From a bacterium D16-51 (lineage in GTDB: Bacteria > Bacillota > Clostridia > Lachnospirales > Lachnospiraceae), in NCBI GenBank assembly GCA_003612285.1, contig RAYE01000053.1, forward strand, positions 1 through 40,225: a DNA stretch of 40,225 bases, written 5' to 3'. The position numbers and the translations under genes are program-made. The notes below the pieces were generated by a model, which was not told the DNA's origin, did not search any database, and saw nothing but the letters and a program-made list of their open reading frames with translations. Of this stretch, positions 1-8,973 are shown piece by piece. Positions within the stretch are counted from its first letter, which is position 1. The number at the start of each line of letters is the position of its first letter.

Positions 1-61
1 ATGTGATAGGAAATTGCTGTAATCGTAGTGGTACGCCGACAAAAAGCGAAGCTTTTTGCTA

Positions 62-89
62 GGGCACCAGCGCAGGCGGTGCCCTTTTT
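62..89 (+). terminator. Rho-independent terminator at left edge
   Basis: A 7-bp GGGCACC/GGTGCCC stem (62-68 and 78-84) with a 9-nt loop is followed directly by five T on the + strand. It is preceded by a second small hairpin at about 41-58. It must end a + strand transcript that starts left of the window, since no + strand gene follows before 6.4 kb. Confidence 0.7.
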
Positions 90-133
90 CATTTAAGCGG
101 GGTGTTTTCGAGCCTGGAAAGGCTCCGCACTTT

Positions 134-1861
134 TTATAAATTACTGAAGATTTCGGTTTCTTTTTTCAGCAGGCTTGCAATTTCAAGGTTATCTGTCGTC
201 TCTTTTGAGATATTGTCAATATCAGAGGCAAGTACCTGCATGCTTTCTGCTGTACTGGTAACGCCTTCTGAACCTTCTGCAATTGCATTGCTGATGGTAT
301 CAATAGAGGTCGCAATTTCTGCAACGGTATCTTTTAATACATCCGTTTTTCCAGCAAATTCATTCATGACATTTTCAATATAAGTAGCGTTTTGCTTATA
401 TTCTACGCCTGCTTCTACAAAGGATTCAAAGTCATTCATAATGGAATCATTTAAGTATTCAACCAGATCATTGGAGTGTTCTGCCAGGTTGTGGACGGCT
501 GTCGTAATTACGCTGTTGATTTTCTGGATATTGTTGGCAGTCTCACGGCTGGCGTCGGCAAGCTGGCTGATTTCATCCGCGACAACAGCAAAGCCTTTCC
601 CGACTTCCCCGGCTCTTGCTGCTTCGATGGAAGCGTTCAGGGCAAGGAGGTTGGTCTGTTGTGCAATTTCAAGGATTTGCCCGGTCAGGGAATCAATCTG
701 GTCGATGCTGCTGCTGTCTTTTATGGACTGGTTCAATACATCAAGAATCTGGCTTACTTTTTCTTTCGTGACAGCCATATTTGTACTTGCTGTATTTTCC
801 ATGTTTTCAGCGTGTGCTTTCATGCGTTTTGAATAATCGTTAATATCATTTGTCTTTTCCGCTATTGCATTTACTTCATTACTTACAGAAGATGCATTTT
901 CATTAATGGTAGAGGCATTCCGCCCAACTTCTGTCATGGTAGCGGCAAGTTCTTCTGTTAAGGCAGATAAGTCATTAACGCTGTTGTTAGAGGTAATGAC
1001 GCTCTCTGAAATTTTATTGGCTGTATGGTCCATTTTGTTGGAACTTTCTGATACCATACGGAAAATGTTCTGGAGTTTTTCAATAAACGCATTGATTCCA
1101 TTGCCAAGCGCAGCAATTTCATCTTTAGAATATATAGTAATACGTTTTGTAAGGTCTCCGTGCCGCTCCTCAATATCCTGGATAATTGTTGACAGCTCTT
1201 TTTCTGCTGTGGAAATTGGGCGGATAATTTTAAGCTGTATTACAAAGACTGCGATAATGATTGATACGATGCTTACGATAATTGTAAATATATTGATCAT
1301 AAATGCAATTTTATATTCTTCCGCAAGTCTTTTTTTTGCGGCATCGGAAGAGGCTTTTGCAGTATTTACCTGACTGTCAATGCCGGCATAAATTGCGTCT
1401 GCATAGGATTTTAATTCCCCATTTGCAACGGCAAATGCTTTTTGGTTATCCGTATTGGCGCTAAGGGCAATCATTGTTGCAATAGAATCCCGGAACGACT
1501 GGTAATTGTTAAGGATTGCCTGATAGCTTTTTTCGTCTTCTACATATTTTTTGTAGGATTTTAACTGCCCATCCAAGACTTCTTCCTGTTCACCAATGGA
1601 ATTTACAAGAGAAATCATGGATTCCGCATCTGTTGCCACAATATGGGACAGAGCCATGCGGTGGATATCCTTGGCGCTTCCCTGGATATCAGACAGCTCG
1701 GTAATGCCTGCGAGGTAATTGTCAGATATTGTAGTCGCTTCATTGTTTACGCTTCTGACATTCCGTTCTGCCAGAAAATTAGAACCAATAGAAACAACTC
1801 CCAATAAAATCAGTGGAATAAAAATCCACAGCTTAATGCTTGAATTTGTTTTTTTATCCAT
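134..1861 (-). CDS. Transmembrane methyl-accepting chemotaxis protein
   Basis: A 575-residue chemoreceptor that should sense an extracellular signal and control CheA. It has an N-terminal membrane segment (about residues 11-28), an extracellular helical region of about 150 residues of four-helix-bundle type, a second membrane segment (about 187-209), a HAMP-like linker beginning IIRPIS, and a long cytoplasmic coiled coil. The signalling tip is diagnostic: [20 protein letters not shown] followed by [12 protein letters not shown]. It lies 31 bp downstream of a binding lipoprotein on the same strand, so the two are probably co-transcribed. A GGGGGA ribosome site precedes the ATG. Ligand is unknown; coupling to the neighbouring binding protein is inferred from the operon. 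Confidence 0.93.
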   Translation of the reverse strand: MDKKTNSSIKLWIFIPLILLGVVSIGSNFLAERNVRSVNNEATTISDNYLAGITELSDIQGSAKDIHRMALSHIVATDAESMISLVNSIGEQEEVLDGQLKSYKKYVEDEKSYQAILNNYQSFRDSIATMIALSANTDNQKAFAVANGELKSYADAIYAGIDSQVNTAKASSDAAKKRLAEEYKIAFMINIFTIIVSIVSIIIAVFVIQLKIIRPISTAEKELSTIIQDIEERHGDLTKRITIYSKDEIAALGNGINAFIEKLQNIFRMVSESSNKMDHTANKISESVITSNNSVNDLSALTEELAATMTEVGRNASTINENASSVSNEVNAIAEKTNDINDYSKRMKAHAENMENTASTNMAVTKEKVSQILDVLNQSIKDSSSIDQIDSLTGQILEIAQQTNLLALNASIEAARAGEVGKGFAVVADEISQLADASRETANNIQKINSVITTAVHNLAEHSNDLVEYLNDSIMNDFESFVEAGVEYKQNATYIENVMNEFAGKTDVLKDTVAEIATSIDTISNAIAEGSEGVTSTAESMQVLASDIDNISKETTDNLEIASLLKKETEIFSNL

Positions 1862-1892
1862 AGATAAAGTCCCCCTTTTTCAATCAAGATGT

Positions 1893-3152
1893 TTATTCAA
1901 CAGTGGAAGCTGTTATTTTCTTTACTGTTTTGTCAAGCTGCGCCTGTACGCTTTTTTCTTTGACTTTTCCAGTAGCAAGCATATTGCCAAGCTCTGTGGC
2001 GGCGTCCCAGAAATTGACGCCGAGACGCTGCGGTTCAGAAAATTCAGACTGTGCGATAACTGCCTGGATTGCCGCATCCTGTTTTACTTCATCTGATTCT
2101 GCCGCATTAATATTAGAAGGACCCTGGCCGCGCATTTCAAAGCGGAGTTTCTGGTTTTCTTCATTTGAAATATAATTGGCAAGTTTGTGTGCCCATTCCA
2201 GGTGCTCGGAGTAAGGGTTTACGCCAATCATTTTGTAACCGAAATAGCATGCCATCTGTATCTGTTCTCCAGCACAGGTATAGGTAGGAAGTTTGGCAGC
2301 GCCAAAGTTTTCCCCAAGCAGGGACTGCAGCGTGCTTTCATCCCAGATACCACTGACGCATGCAATAACGCTTCCGTTTCTAAACCCTTTAATCCAATCT
2401 TCTGTATTAGAAAAACCCGGATTTTTTCCGATTTTCATTAATGCATCTGCAACATCAACGCCGGTAATGCGGTTTTTCTTTGAGTTCCAGTCGCAGAAGT
2501 TTGTTACACCATCTTCATTAAGGCCGACCTTTAAGCCGGTCTGGCCATAGAAGGCATAGAGATACCAGCCGGAAGCCCAGTTCATAGCAAATTTCTTCTT
2601 ATTTTTTGCGGCGACCTGTAAAATTTTATCCAGGGACTGAATATCTTTTTCACTTAAATACTTTTTATTATAGTATAGGAAATAGCCGTTATCCGCAGTA
2701 ATTGGATATCCATAGATTGTGTCGTTGATTGTAAGGGAGTCAACGGCCGCTTCCAGGTTATTTGCCCTGATTTCATCAGGGCTTGTCACAGGGGAAGCTG
2801 CTCCGCCTGCCGCAATAGATTGGATATCCCCGTCTGTTGTGGTGTATAAATCCGGCGCGTTTAATACATCTCCAAGAAGGTTGCTGCGGCATTCACCCTC
2901 TACCATTGGAGACCACTCAATTGTTATGTTTGCTTCAGATTTGTTTTCTTCAATAAAATTCTGGGTAACTGTGGCGAGATAGTCTTTATCTTCTTCCCCA
3001 GCCCATATGGAAAGCTTAACATCTTTACTCTCCGTTTTTTTGGTTTCTGTACTGCTTTTGTCTGTCTTTTTGTCCTCTTTGCCGCCACAGCCGGTTACTG
3101 TCATACCCAATACCATAACTGCAAAAAGGCAGGAAAAAATTTTTTTCTTCAT
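1893..3152 (-). CDS. Extracellular sugar-type solute-binding lipoprotein
   Basis: A 419-residue solute-binding protein of the MalE-like family-1 type. The N-terminus is a lipoprotein signal with lipobox VTGC (Cys near residue 22), followed by a Lys/Glu/Thr-rich linker, so the mature protein should be tethered outside the membrane. The body has family features such as LSIWAGEEDKDYL at the start of the first lobe and YGYPITADNGYFLYYNKKY in the middle. No ABC permease or ATPase genes are adjacent; the next gene is a chemoreceptor. This suggests a role in chemotaxis, or in supplying a transporter encoded elsewhere. The specific ligand cannot be read from the sequence. The ATG has only a weak upstream GGG site, and the leader is structured (see 3153-3229). 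Confidence 0.88.
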   Translation of the reverse strand: MKKKIFSCLFAVMVLGMTVTGCGGKEDKKTDKSSTETKKTESKDVKLSIWAGEEDKDYLATVTQNFIEENKSEANITIEWSPMVEGECRSNLLGDVLNAPDLYTTTDGDIQSIAAGGAASPVTSPDEIRANNLEAAVDSLTINDTIYGYPITADNGYFLYYNKKYLSEKDIQSLDKILQVAAKNKKKFAMNWASGWYLYAFYGQTGLKVGLNEDGVTNFCDWNSKKNRITGVDVADALMKIGKNPGFSNTEDWIKGFRNGSVIACVSGIWDESTLQSLLGENFGAAKLPTYTCAGEQIQMACYFGYKMIGVNPYSEHLEWAHKLANYISNEENQKLRFEMRGQGPSNINAAESDEVKQDAAIQAVIAQSEFSEPQRLGVNFWDAATELGNMLATGKVKEKSVQAQLDKTVKKITASTVE

Positions 3153-3168
3153 ACTTTTTACCCAAATT

Positions 3169-3227
3169 CAAATGAAAATTAAGCATTTTCACTTGCAATG
3201 CAAACACAAAGGGGAAAGCGTGCCTGC
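3169..3227 (-). promoter_or_regulatory. Two-hairpin leader element, copy A (upstream of binding protein)
   Basis: Read on the minus strand, the leader holds hairpin 1 (3200-3227, an 8-bp stem with two G-U pairs and a loop containing CTTTCCCCTT) and then hairpin 2 (3169-3195, a stem of about 10 bp). Copy B upstream of mutS2 (18268-18333) has the same order, the same TTTGTGTTTGC segment and compensating base changes in both stems. Both copies are preceded by AAAGG and ATGCA. Function is unknown: cis-regulatory RNA or mobile palindromic repeat. Confidence 0.6.
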
Positions 3228-3229
3228 AT
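3179..3229 (-). CDS. Possible 16-residue leader peptide
   Basis: A short ORF begins at an ATG seven bases after an AAAGGG ribosome-site-like motif and ends 26 bp before the binding-protein ATG. The matching position in copy B also has an SD-like AAAGG and an ATG. The peptide sequences of the two copies are not similar, so if translation occurs it may matter more than the product. It could equally be chance. Confidence 0.25.
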   Translation of the reverse strand: MQARFPLCVCIASENA

Positions 3230-3315
3230 CTTTACCCTTTCTTCAATTTTTCTTTCCCCGAATAAATTCTCGGTTTTCTGAATATATAGTTTTTAAGCTT
3301 TTCCTTAGTAATTAT

Positions 3316-3344
3316 ATAATACTATGGATGGAAAAGAATTTCAA
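3316..3344 (-). promoter_or_regulatory. SigA-type promoter of binding protein/MCP operon
   Basis: On the minus strand, TTGAAA (3339-3344) and TATTAT (3316-3321) are separated by 17 bp. The predicted start lies about 155 bp ahead of the lipoprotein ATG, which puts the two-hairpin element inside the transcript. Confidence 0.6.
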
Positions 3345-3362
3345 GTTTTAGTAAAAATATAC

Positions 3363-3430
3363 AAAAAATCTTCCCATGTATGTTTTCTCATTTTGCACAG
3401 GATGGAAAGTATACATGGGAAGATTTTTTT
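3363..3430. terminator. Long-stem bidirectional terminator
   Basis: A perfect 19-bp stem (3363-3381 and 3411-3429) has a 29-nt loop and A/T runs on both outer sides. On the minus strand the run of T follows the stem directly, fitting an end for the flagellin-yvyF transcript. It also insulates the downstream promoter of the binding-protein operon. Confidence 0.8.
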
Positions 3431-3452
3431 GTAAGTTATGAAAGATTGGCTG

Positions 3453-3857
3453 TTAATGGTGGATAAACCTCATTTTTGGAGAATCTTTTTTGGGTTTTGT
3501 GTCTTTTTGTAGTTTATCAACTTCAAATGCGTTTTCTATTTTGTTTATTAGCTGGTATTTGCATATATTGCAAAAGTTACCAAAAGGGATAGACATGCCA
3601 CAATTTTCGCAGTGGCAACATACACTTTCTTCATCTGTTGCATGCAGCCTGTCTTCCCTTATCCAAATTTTGATTTGGGATATGCTTACTTTACAGTCTT
3701 TTGAAATTTGGTTAATCACTACGTTTTCATGGTCTCGGATATATTCTTTGACTTCCTGGAATTTTTTTTCCAATTTCTTTTTACATTCTGGACATAGGTT
3801 GTCTCCTGATAAATAGTTAAATAACCGCCTGCATTCCCTGCATGTTTTTATTTCCAT
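3453..3857 (-). CDS. yvyF: YvyF-family flagellar zinc-ribbon protein
   Basis: A 134-residue cytoplasmic protein matching the TIGR03826/YvyF flagellar-operon family. An N-terminal Cys pair set (CRECRRLF, then CPEC) forms one probable zinc site. The middle (about 45-70, VVINQISKDCKVSISQIKIWI) looks like a winged helix-turn-helix. A C-terminal cluster (CCHCENCG and CNIC) gives a second probable metal site. In Bacillus the homologue lies with flgM and flgK; here it follows flagellin by 11 bp with its own AAAGGA site, so it is probably co-expressed with it. The biochemical role of the family is not settled, and a regulatory role in flagellar gene expression is inferred. Length is typical. Confidence 0.8.
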   Translation of the reverse strand: MEIKTCRECRRLFNYLSGDNLCPECKKKLEKKFQEVKEYIRDHENVVINQISKDCKVSISQIKIWIREDRLHATDEESVCCHCENCGMSIPFGNFCNICKYQLINKIENAFEVDKLQKDTKPKKDSPKMRFIHH

Positions 3858-3868
3858 ATTTTTCCTTT

Positions 3869-6034
3869 CTAATGTAACAGCTGCAATACTCCCTCACGAG
3901 AACTGTTTGCTTGTGCCAGCATAGAAATGCCCGCCTGTTCTAAAATATTATCTTTGGTAAAAAGCATCATTTCCTCGGCAATATCTGCATCACGTATTTT
4001 TGATTCCGAACCTTGCAGGTTTTCTGATGCATTTAGGTCATTTAAATATTCATGTTCTAACTGGTTGTATTTGGCGCCTAATTGTGAACAGCACTGTGAT
4101 AGGTTTGCCAAAGCCCTGTCTAATCTAAGTAAAGTATCTGGTTTATAGGCGCGGAATGTAATATCCACCCCACCCACATATTCTTTTTTTGTAACGTCGC
4201 GTGTAATCACCGTAGGAGGGACGCTTCCGTCAATTACCCTAATCTGTACCAGCTGTTTTCCTGGGATATATTCGGTATAGGATTCCCCATATTTATTATA
4301 CTTTGTAATAGGGATTCTGGTATTTATTTCCTGCATTTCCGTTTTCATCTGGTACTGGTATTCTGTTATTGTTGTCTTTGTTTCTGTTTCGGTGCCGCCT
4401 ATATTAATCTTATATGTGTTTCCGCCAAGGCTTTGTGCCTTTTGCAAAAATGTATCATCCCAAGCCTGCCCAGGAAAGAAGTCGCAATAGCCTTCTTTAA
4501 ACACAGTATAATTTTCAAGGTCTAAAGCGCCTAAACTCGTATCAGGCAAATCGACAATAACTCCCTGCATAGAGTTAGCGCCTGACTGAATCCAATAGCC
4601 GCTTTCCTTGATTTCTGTCAAAGTAATTGGGGCGTTTTCTACTTTCGCTTTTACTTTCAGGGTCAGCGGCACCTGCTCTGTTACATTTGGCGTTAATCCT
4701 GTACCTACCGCTTTACTGTCACGGTAATCATAGGCAATCACAGAATAAGGATTTTTTGGATCAGCAGTAACCCGCAGGAAATGGCTGGAAAAATTTGTTT
4801 TTTCAAGAACGCTTTTCGTAACCATTTCAGCAATTTTTTTGGCAGTGGCAGGCACAGTATTATTTATGTAGTCATTGTAGCTGCTTCCGAACAGCAGCTT
4901 TTGTGCCGGCGGCATATTTGCCCAGGATATCGGGTCATTTTTCATGGCATCATATACATCTTTTGTATAAATTTTTGATATCTCATCAAAACACTTATCC
5001 AGGTTAACTACCCCAATTTCCTGCCATTGGTTTTTAAATCCATAGTATCCCTTTTGGTTTTCTTCGGATTTATTATCATCTATTCCGGAAAAGATATCCA
5101 ATATTTCTATTGTACTTGTTTCAAATACAAAACCCTGCTGGAAATCGGAACAGGTGTCACAGTCAAAGATAAGCCCTGTTCCGGTCAGGTCATTTAAATA
5201 TTTATATAAATCATCGACAGTAGCAGCAGTGGCAATTTGGGAAAAGTCGATTGTAGATGCATAGTTATCGCTTAAGGTGCCAGACCATGTGCCGCCATAT
5301 TCAAATGTATACCCGTCATAATATTTTACATTTTTAAAACCTGCTGCCCCATCTGGTACGTTAACTGACATTTCTGACAGTTCCTTCATTTTTGCCTGGG
5401 CTATGCCCTGTGGACCATATACAGTTACTTTCTTGTTGGTATCATCCTCTATAAAAGTAACCTGGGAAGTATCCTGGATACCCGCGCTTGCCCCTCCTAT
5501 TTTTAATTGGCTGTCATGCGTTACCCAGCTTGGAAACGCTTTTTGGTCTGTCAAACGATAGTATACATCTGTATATTTTGTTTGTGGCTGGATAACATGT
5601 GTTTCTGTAATTGTTTGCGGACCCTGGAGGACTTTTATTGTATTAAATTCTGTTTCCCTGGCTATTCGGTTAATTTCTATAGATAGTGCATCGACTTCGG
5701 CCTGTATCTGGACACGGTCTTCTTGTGTGTAGGTATCATTATATGCCTGTACAGTAAGTTCCCTCATACGCTGTATAATGCTAATTTGTTCAGAAATGCC
5801 GCCTTCTGCGGAATCAATCATCGAAATCCCCTCTGATGTATTTTGTGCACCGCGGTTAAGTCCTCGGATTTGCCCTCTCATTTCTTCGGAAATTGCTAGT
5901 CCTGCAGCATCATCTGCAGCCCGGTTAATCCGATATCCAGAAGCTAGTTTCTCGGACGCTTTTTTAAATGATTTATTTGTAATGCCTAGAGATCTTTGCG
6001 TAAAATTTGCTTCCAAGTTGTGTGAAATTATCAT
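3869..6034 (-). CDS. Flagellin with very large central domain
   Basis: The filament protein of the flagellum. The conserved N-terminal D0/D1 region (about 1-140) contains the typical LASGYRINRAADDAAGLAIS motif. The conserved C-terminal D1/D0 region (about 630-721) ends IRDADIAEEMMLFTKDNIL followed by SMLAQANSS and VLQLLH. Total length is 721 residues against roughly 270-500 for common flagellins, because of an insert of about 480 residues that would be exposed on the filament. The insert contains a CDTC motif and other Cys, and there is a Cys pair (SQCCSQ) in the C-terminal helix, which is unusual for flagellin. An AGGAGG site precedes the ATG. YvyF follows 11 bp downstream. A SigD-like promoter lies upstream. 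Confidence 0.93.
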   Translation of the reverse strand: MIISHNLEANFTQRSLGITNKSFKKASEKLASGYRINRAADDAAGLAISEEMRGQIRGLNRGAQNTSEGISMIDSAEGGISEQISIIQRMRELTVQAYNDTYTQEDRVQIQAEVDALSIEINRIARETEFNTIKVLQGPQTITETHVIQPQTKYTDVYYRLTDQKAFPSWVTHDSQLKIGGASAGIQDTSQVTFIEDDTNKKVTVYGPQGIAQAKMKELSEMSVNVPDGAAGFKNVKYYDGYTFEYGGTWSGTLSDNYASTIDFSQIATAATVDDLYKYLNDLTGTGLIFDCDTCSDFQQGFVFETSTIEILDIFSGIDDNKSEENQKGYYGFKNQWQEIGVVNLDKCFDEISKIYTKDVYDAMKNDPISWANMPPAQKLLFGSSYNDYINNTVPATAKKIAEMVTKSVLEKTNFSSHFLRVTADPKNPYSVIAYDYRDSKAVGTGLTPNVTEQVPLTLKVKAKVENAPITLTEIKESGYWIQSGANSMQGVIVDLPDTSLGALDLENYTVFKEGYCDFFPGQAWDDTFLQKAQSLGGNTYKINIGGTETETKTTITEYQYQMKTEMQEINTRIPITKYNKYGESYTEYIPGKQLVQIRVIDGSVPPTVITRDVTKKEYVGGVDITFRAYKPDTLLRLDRALANLSQCCSQLGAKYNQLEHEYLNDLNASENLQGSESKIRDADIAEEMMLFTKDNILEQAGISMLAQANSSREGVLQLLH

Positions 6035-6152
6035 ATAAGTTCAACCTCCTCTGCTTTTCATTCCTAAAATTGGGAAATATGATTCTTTAGGATTATGTAT
6101 TTATATTTTGCATATATCCCTAACAGGTATAATAGTGTTTTCTTGCCTATTT

Positions 6153-6180
6153 TTATCAGAGATATATAAATTAAGTTTTA
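6153..6180 (-). promoter_or_regulatory. SigD (sigma-28)-like flagellin promoter
   Basis: On the minus strand a TAAA box (6177-6180) and TCTGATAA (6153-6160) are 16 bp apart, close to the TAAA-N15-GCCGATAA consensus of flagellar sigma-28. It lies about 120 bp upstream of the flagellin ATG. No alternative close sigma-A match was seen there. Confidence 0.55.
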
Positions 6181-6327
6181 AAAGTGCTGTAAATACTGGA
6201 TTTCCTTGGCAATGAGATTTTTCTGTGTAAGCTATATTTATTATTATCGTCACGTTCTGTAAAAAATATTATACCCTTAAGGTATATTTTATACTTTGGA
6301 ATTTGTTTAATTTCATTTGTTTCTTCT

Positions 6328-6333
6328 TATAAT
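6328..6333 (+). promoter_or_regulatory. Probable -10 box of XRE regulator gene
   Basis: A TATAAT box lies 43 bp upstream of the chosen ATG at 6376. The -35 is poorly defined: TTTAAT at 16 bp or TTGTTT at 19 bp. The promoter diverges from the flagellin promoter across a region of about 150 bp. Confidence 0.4.
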
Positions 6334-6375
6334 ATACCTATCACGTTGTATCCAAAATTATTTGGGAGGTGTTTG

Positions 6376-6753
6376 ATGGAAAAATACAGGCAGGAAATTG
6401 GTGCCCGCCTTAAAAAGGTACGGAGAAGCAGGAATTTGACACAGGAAAAATTTTCGGAGATGCTTGGGATATCCCAAAAACATTATAGCGAGGTGGAGCG
6501 GGGGCTTGCTGGTTTGTCGGTAAAACATTTGATACAAATCAGCGATATTTTATCCATCAGTCTTGATTATTTATTAAAAGGCACAGAGTTTACTCCATTG
6601 CCGAAGCAGCTTCAGACCAATACCCAAATGAATGAAATTTTTTATTCTTCGTCTGCATATACGCAGCAACAGATGCTTCATCTTGTTAAAATTGCAAAAG
6701 AGATAGAAAATCATGCTTCAGGATATGGTTTTGAATCTGATCTCACTAAATAG
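6376..6753 (+). CDS. XRE-family helix-turn-helix regulator
   Basis: A 125-residue DNA-binding protein. Residues about 5-65 form a classic Cro/C1-type HTH (RLKKVRRSRNLTQEKFSEML, then SQKHYSEVERG, ending SLDYLLKG). The remaining 60 residues show no recognised domain. The ATG at 6376 follows a good GGGAGGTGTTTG ribosome site; an in-frame ATG at 6346 lacks one and was not used. It is divergent from flagellin, so control of flagellin is possible, but nothing in the sequence proves it. It might act as a simple autoregulator or a prophage-type relic. Confidence 0.85.
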   Translation: MEKYRQEIGARLKKVRRSRNLTQEKFSEMLGISQKHYSEVERGLAGLSVKHLIQISDILSISLDYLLKGTEFTPLPKQLQTNTQMNEIFYSSSAYTQQQMLHLVKIAKEIENHASGYGFESDLTK

Positions 6754-6796
6754 GGAGTGTGAGTTACAATTGGGAGGATGTGTTTGGCAGCAAATC

Positions 6797-6825
6797 TTGA
6801 CAAAGGATAATGCTTGTACTAACAT
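6797..6825 (+). promoter_or_regulatory. SigA-type promoter of thrS
   Basis: TTGACA (6797-6802) and TAACAT (6820-6825) are spaced by 17 bp, about 100 bp upstream of the thrS ATG. No T-box motif was found in this leader, unlike the valS leader in the same window. Confidence 0.6.
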
Positions 6826-6925
6826 TAGGTAGTGTCGGTATCATTAGTTGGAGCGAAATGTAGTTTGTCTCTGATATTACATGATATTATGGAATGAAGT
6901 GTAATGATTTATGGAGGTAAAATAA

Positions 6926-8917
6926 ATGAAAGTAACATTAAAGGATGGTTCTTTTAAAGAGTACAGCCAGCCTATGGCAGCAATTGAAATTGCTAAGGAG
7001 ATTAGCGAAGGCCTTGCAAGGGCAGCATGCGCAGCGCAGGTAGATGGGGAGACAGTTGATTTGCGTACCGTTATTGACAGGGACTGTGAATTAAATATCC
7101 TCACATTTGATTCTGATGAAGGGAAGAAGGCATACCGCCATACCTGTGCGCATGTCCTGGCGCAGGCGGTGAAGAATTTATACCCGGATGCCAAGCTGAC
7201 AATTGGCCCGGCGATTGACAATGGTTATTATTACGATTTTGATATGCCAAGCCTTGACAGGGCAGCTCTGGATGCAATTGAAAAAGAGATGAAGGCAATT
7301 ATTAAAAAAGGGGAAAGCCTTGAACGTTTTACTCTAACAAAAGAGGAAGCTGTTAAATTGATGACAGAGAGGGATGAGCCGTATAAGGTAGAGATGATTC
7401 AGGAGCATCCAGAGGAAGATGTGCTGACATTTTACCAGCAGGGGGACTTTATTGAGTTCTGTGCAGGGCCGCATCTGATGTCTACCAAAACAATTAAGGC
7501 GTTTAAACTTACCTCCTCTTCTGGCGCGTACTGGAGAGGGGATGAAAAAAATAAAATGCTGACGCGTATTTATGGAACGGCATTTCATAAAAAGGCAGAT
7601 TTGGATGAGTATTTAGAATACCTTGCAGAGATTAAGAACCGTGACCACAATAAGCTGGGGCGTGAAATGGAATTGTTTACGACGGTGGATGTAATTGGCC
7701 AGGGGCTTCCTCTGCTTATGCCAAAGGGTGTGAAAATGGTCCAGAAGCTCCAGAGATGGATTGAAGACCTGGAAGACAATGAATGGGGATATGTCCGTAC
7801 AAAGACGCCTTTAATGGCAAAATCCGATTTATATAAGATTTCAGACCATTGGGGGCATTATAAAGAAGGGATGTTTATCCTTGGGGAAGATGATGAGGAT
7901 GAAGAGGGGAACAGTGTTTCAGGGAAAGAGATTTTTGCGCTCCGTCCAATGACCTGCCCGTTCCAGTATTACGTATATAAAGCATCACAGAAGAGTTACC
8001 GCGATTTGCCATACCGTATGGGGGAAACTTCTACTTTATTCCGAAATGAGGAATCCGGGGAGATGCATGGACTGACGCGTGTCCGTCAGTTTACAATTTC
8101 AGAAGGTCATTTGATTTGTACGCCGGAGCAGATTAAGGACGAGTTTAAATCCTGTGTTGCCCTTGCCAAATATTGCCTGACGACGCTTGGGCTGGAGGAG
8201 GATGTTACTTACCGCATGTCAAAATGGGATCCGGAAAATAAAGAGAAATATATTGGGACGGCTGCGGAATGGGATGTGGTACAGGACGCCATGAGGGAAA
8301 TTTTGGATGAGATTGGCATCGACTATACAGAAGAAGCCGGGGAGGCGGCATTTTACGGGCCAAAATTGGATATACAGGCAAAGAATGTATATGGGAAAGA
8401 AGATACCATGATTACAATCCAGCTTGATATGTTTCTGGCCGAGCGTTTTGATATGTATTATATTGACCAGAATGGCGATAAAAAACGGCCGTATATTATC
8501 CACAGGACGTCGATTGGCTGTTATGAACGTACGCTTGCATGGCTGATTGAGAAGTATTCTGGTAAATTCCCTACATGGCTCTGCCCGGAACAGGTGCGTG
8601 TCCTTCCGATTTCGGAAAAATATGGGGAGTATGCAGACAGGGTTCTTGCTGAATTAAAGAAAAATGGCATTGACGCAACAGTTGATAACCGTTCAGAAAA
8701 GATTGGCTATAAAATCCGGGAAGCAAGGCTTGACAAGCTTCCGTATATGCTTGTAGTTGGGGCGAAAGAAGAGGAAGAAGGGAAAGTTTCTGTGCGGAGC
8801 CGCTTTGCGGGGGATGAAGGGCAGAAAGAACTTTCTGTATTCATTAATGAAATTTGTGAGGAAATCCGTACAAAGAGAATCCGCCCTATTGAGGCAGCGG
8901 CAGAAGAGCAGAAATAA
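6926..8917 (+). CDS. thrS: Threonyl-tRNA synthetase
   Basis: Charges tRNA-Thr with threonine in the cytoplasm. The 663 residues hold the N-terminal TGS domain (1-60), an editing domain with its HTCAH and FCAGPH metal-type motifs, the class II catalytic core (RPMTCP; motif 3 region), and the C-terminal anticodon-binding domain (PEQVRVLPISEKY onward). Two stretches differ from the E. coli-type enzyme: RVRQFTISEGHLIC instead of RVRGFTQDDAH, and IHRTSIGCYER instead of IHRAILGSMER. A short acidic insert (DDEDEEGN) lies in the core. The His and Cys expected to hold the active-site zinc appear to be kept. A GGAGG site 9 bp before the ATG supports the start. It stands alone, between the XRE gene and a convergent cassette. 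Confidence 0.96.
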   Translation: MKVTLKDGSFKEYSQPMAAIEIAKEISEGLARAACAAQVDGETVDLRTVIDRDCELNILTFDSDEGKKAYRHTCAHVLAQAVKNLYPDAKLTIGPAIDNGYYYDFDMPSLDRAALDAIEKEMKAIIKKGESLERFTLTKEEAVKLMTERDEPYKVEMIQEHPEEDVLTFYQQGDFIEFCAGPHLMSTKTIKAFKLTSSSGAYWRGDEKNKMLTRIYGTAFHKKADLDEYLEYLAEIKNRDHNKLGREMELFTTVDVIGQGLPLLMPKGVKMVQKLQRWIEDLEDNEWGYVRTKTPLMAKSDLYKISDHWGHYKEGMFILGEDDEDEEGNSVSGKEIFALRPMTCPFQYYVYKASQKSYRDLPYRMGETSTLFRNEESGEMHGLTRVRQFTISEGHLICTPEQIKDEFKSCVALAKYCLTTLGLEEDVTYRMSKWDPENKEKYIGTAAEWDVVQDAMREILDEIGIDYTEEAGEAAFYGPKLDIQAKNVYGKEDTMITIQLDMFLAERFDMYYIDQNGDKKRPYIIHRTSIGCYERTLAWLIEKYSGKFPTWLCPEQVRVLPISEKYGEYADRVLAELKKNGIDATVDNRSEKIGYKIREARLDKLPYMLVVGAKEEEEGKVSVRSRFAGDEGQKELSVFINEICEEIRTKRIRPIEAAAEEQK

Positions 8918-8926
8918 ACACAAAAA

Positions 8927-8954
8927 GGGGGGGATGCGTCAGCATCCCCCCCCC
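8927..8954. terminator. Shared terminator between thrS and DUF4097 gene
   Basis: A G7/C-rich stem with ATGC/GCAT and a GTCA loop lies between the convergent genes. On the minus strand it is followed by TTTTT, so it is a good terminator for the 8974-11141 cassette. On the + strand the tail is only CTTAG, so it is weaker for thrS. Confidence 0.75.
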
Positions 8955-8973
8955 TTAGTTCTAATAATGTGGG

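Noticed and set aside
20-89. T-box-like GTAGTGGTACGCCG followed by a terminator at the left edge
   Set aside because: The T-box core should read GTGGTACCGCG; here the order of the last bases differs, and no + strand synthetase or amino-acid gene follows. Only the terminator is reported; the element may be clearer with more upstream sequence.
3153-3240. Known riboswitch classes (c-di-GMP-I, TPP, preQ1) for the two-hairpin leader
   Set aside because: None of their conserved cores is present. The element is reported as unknown.
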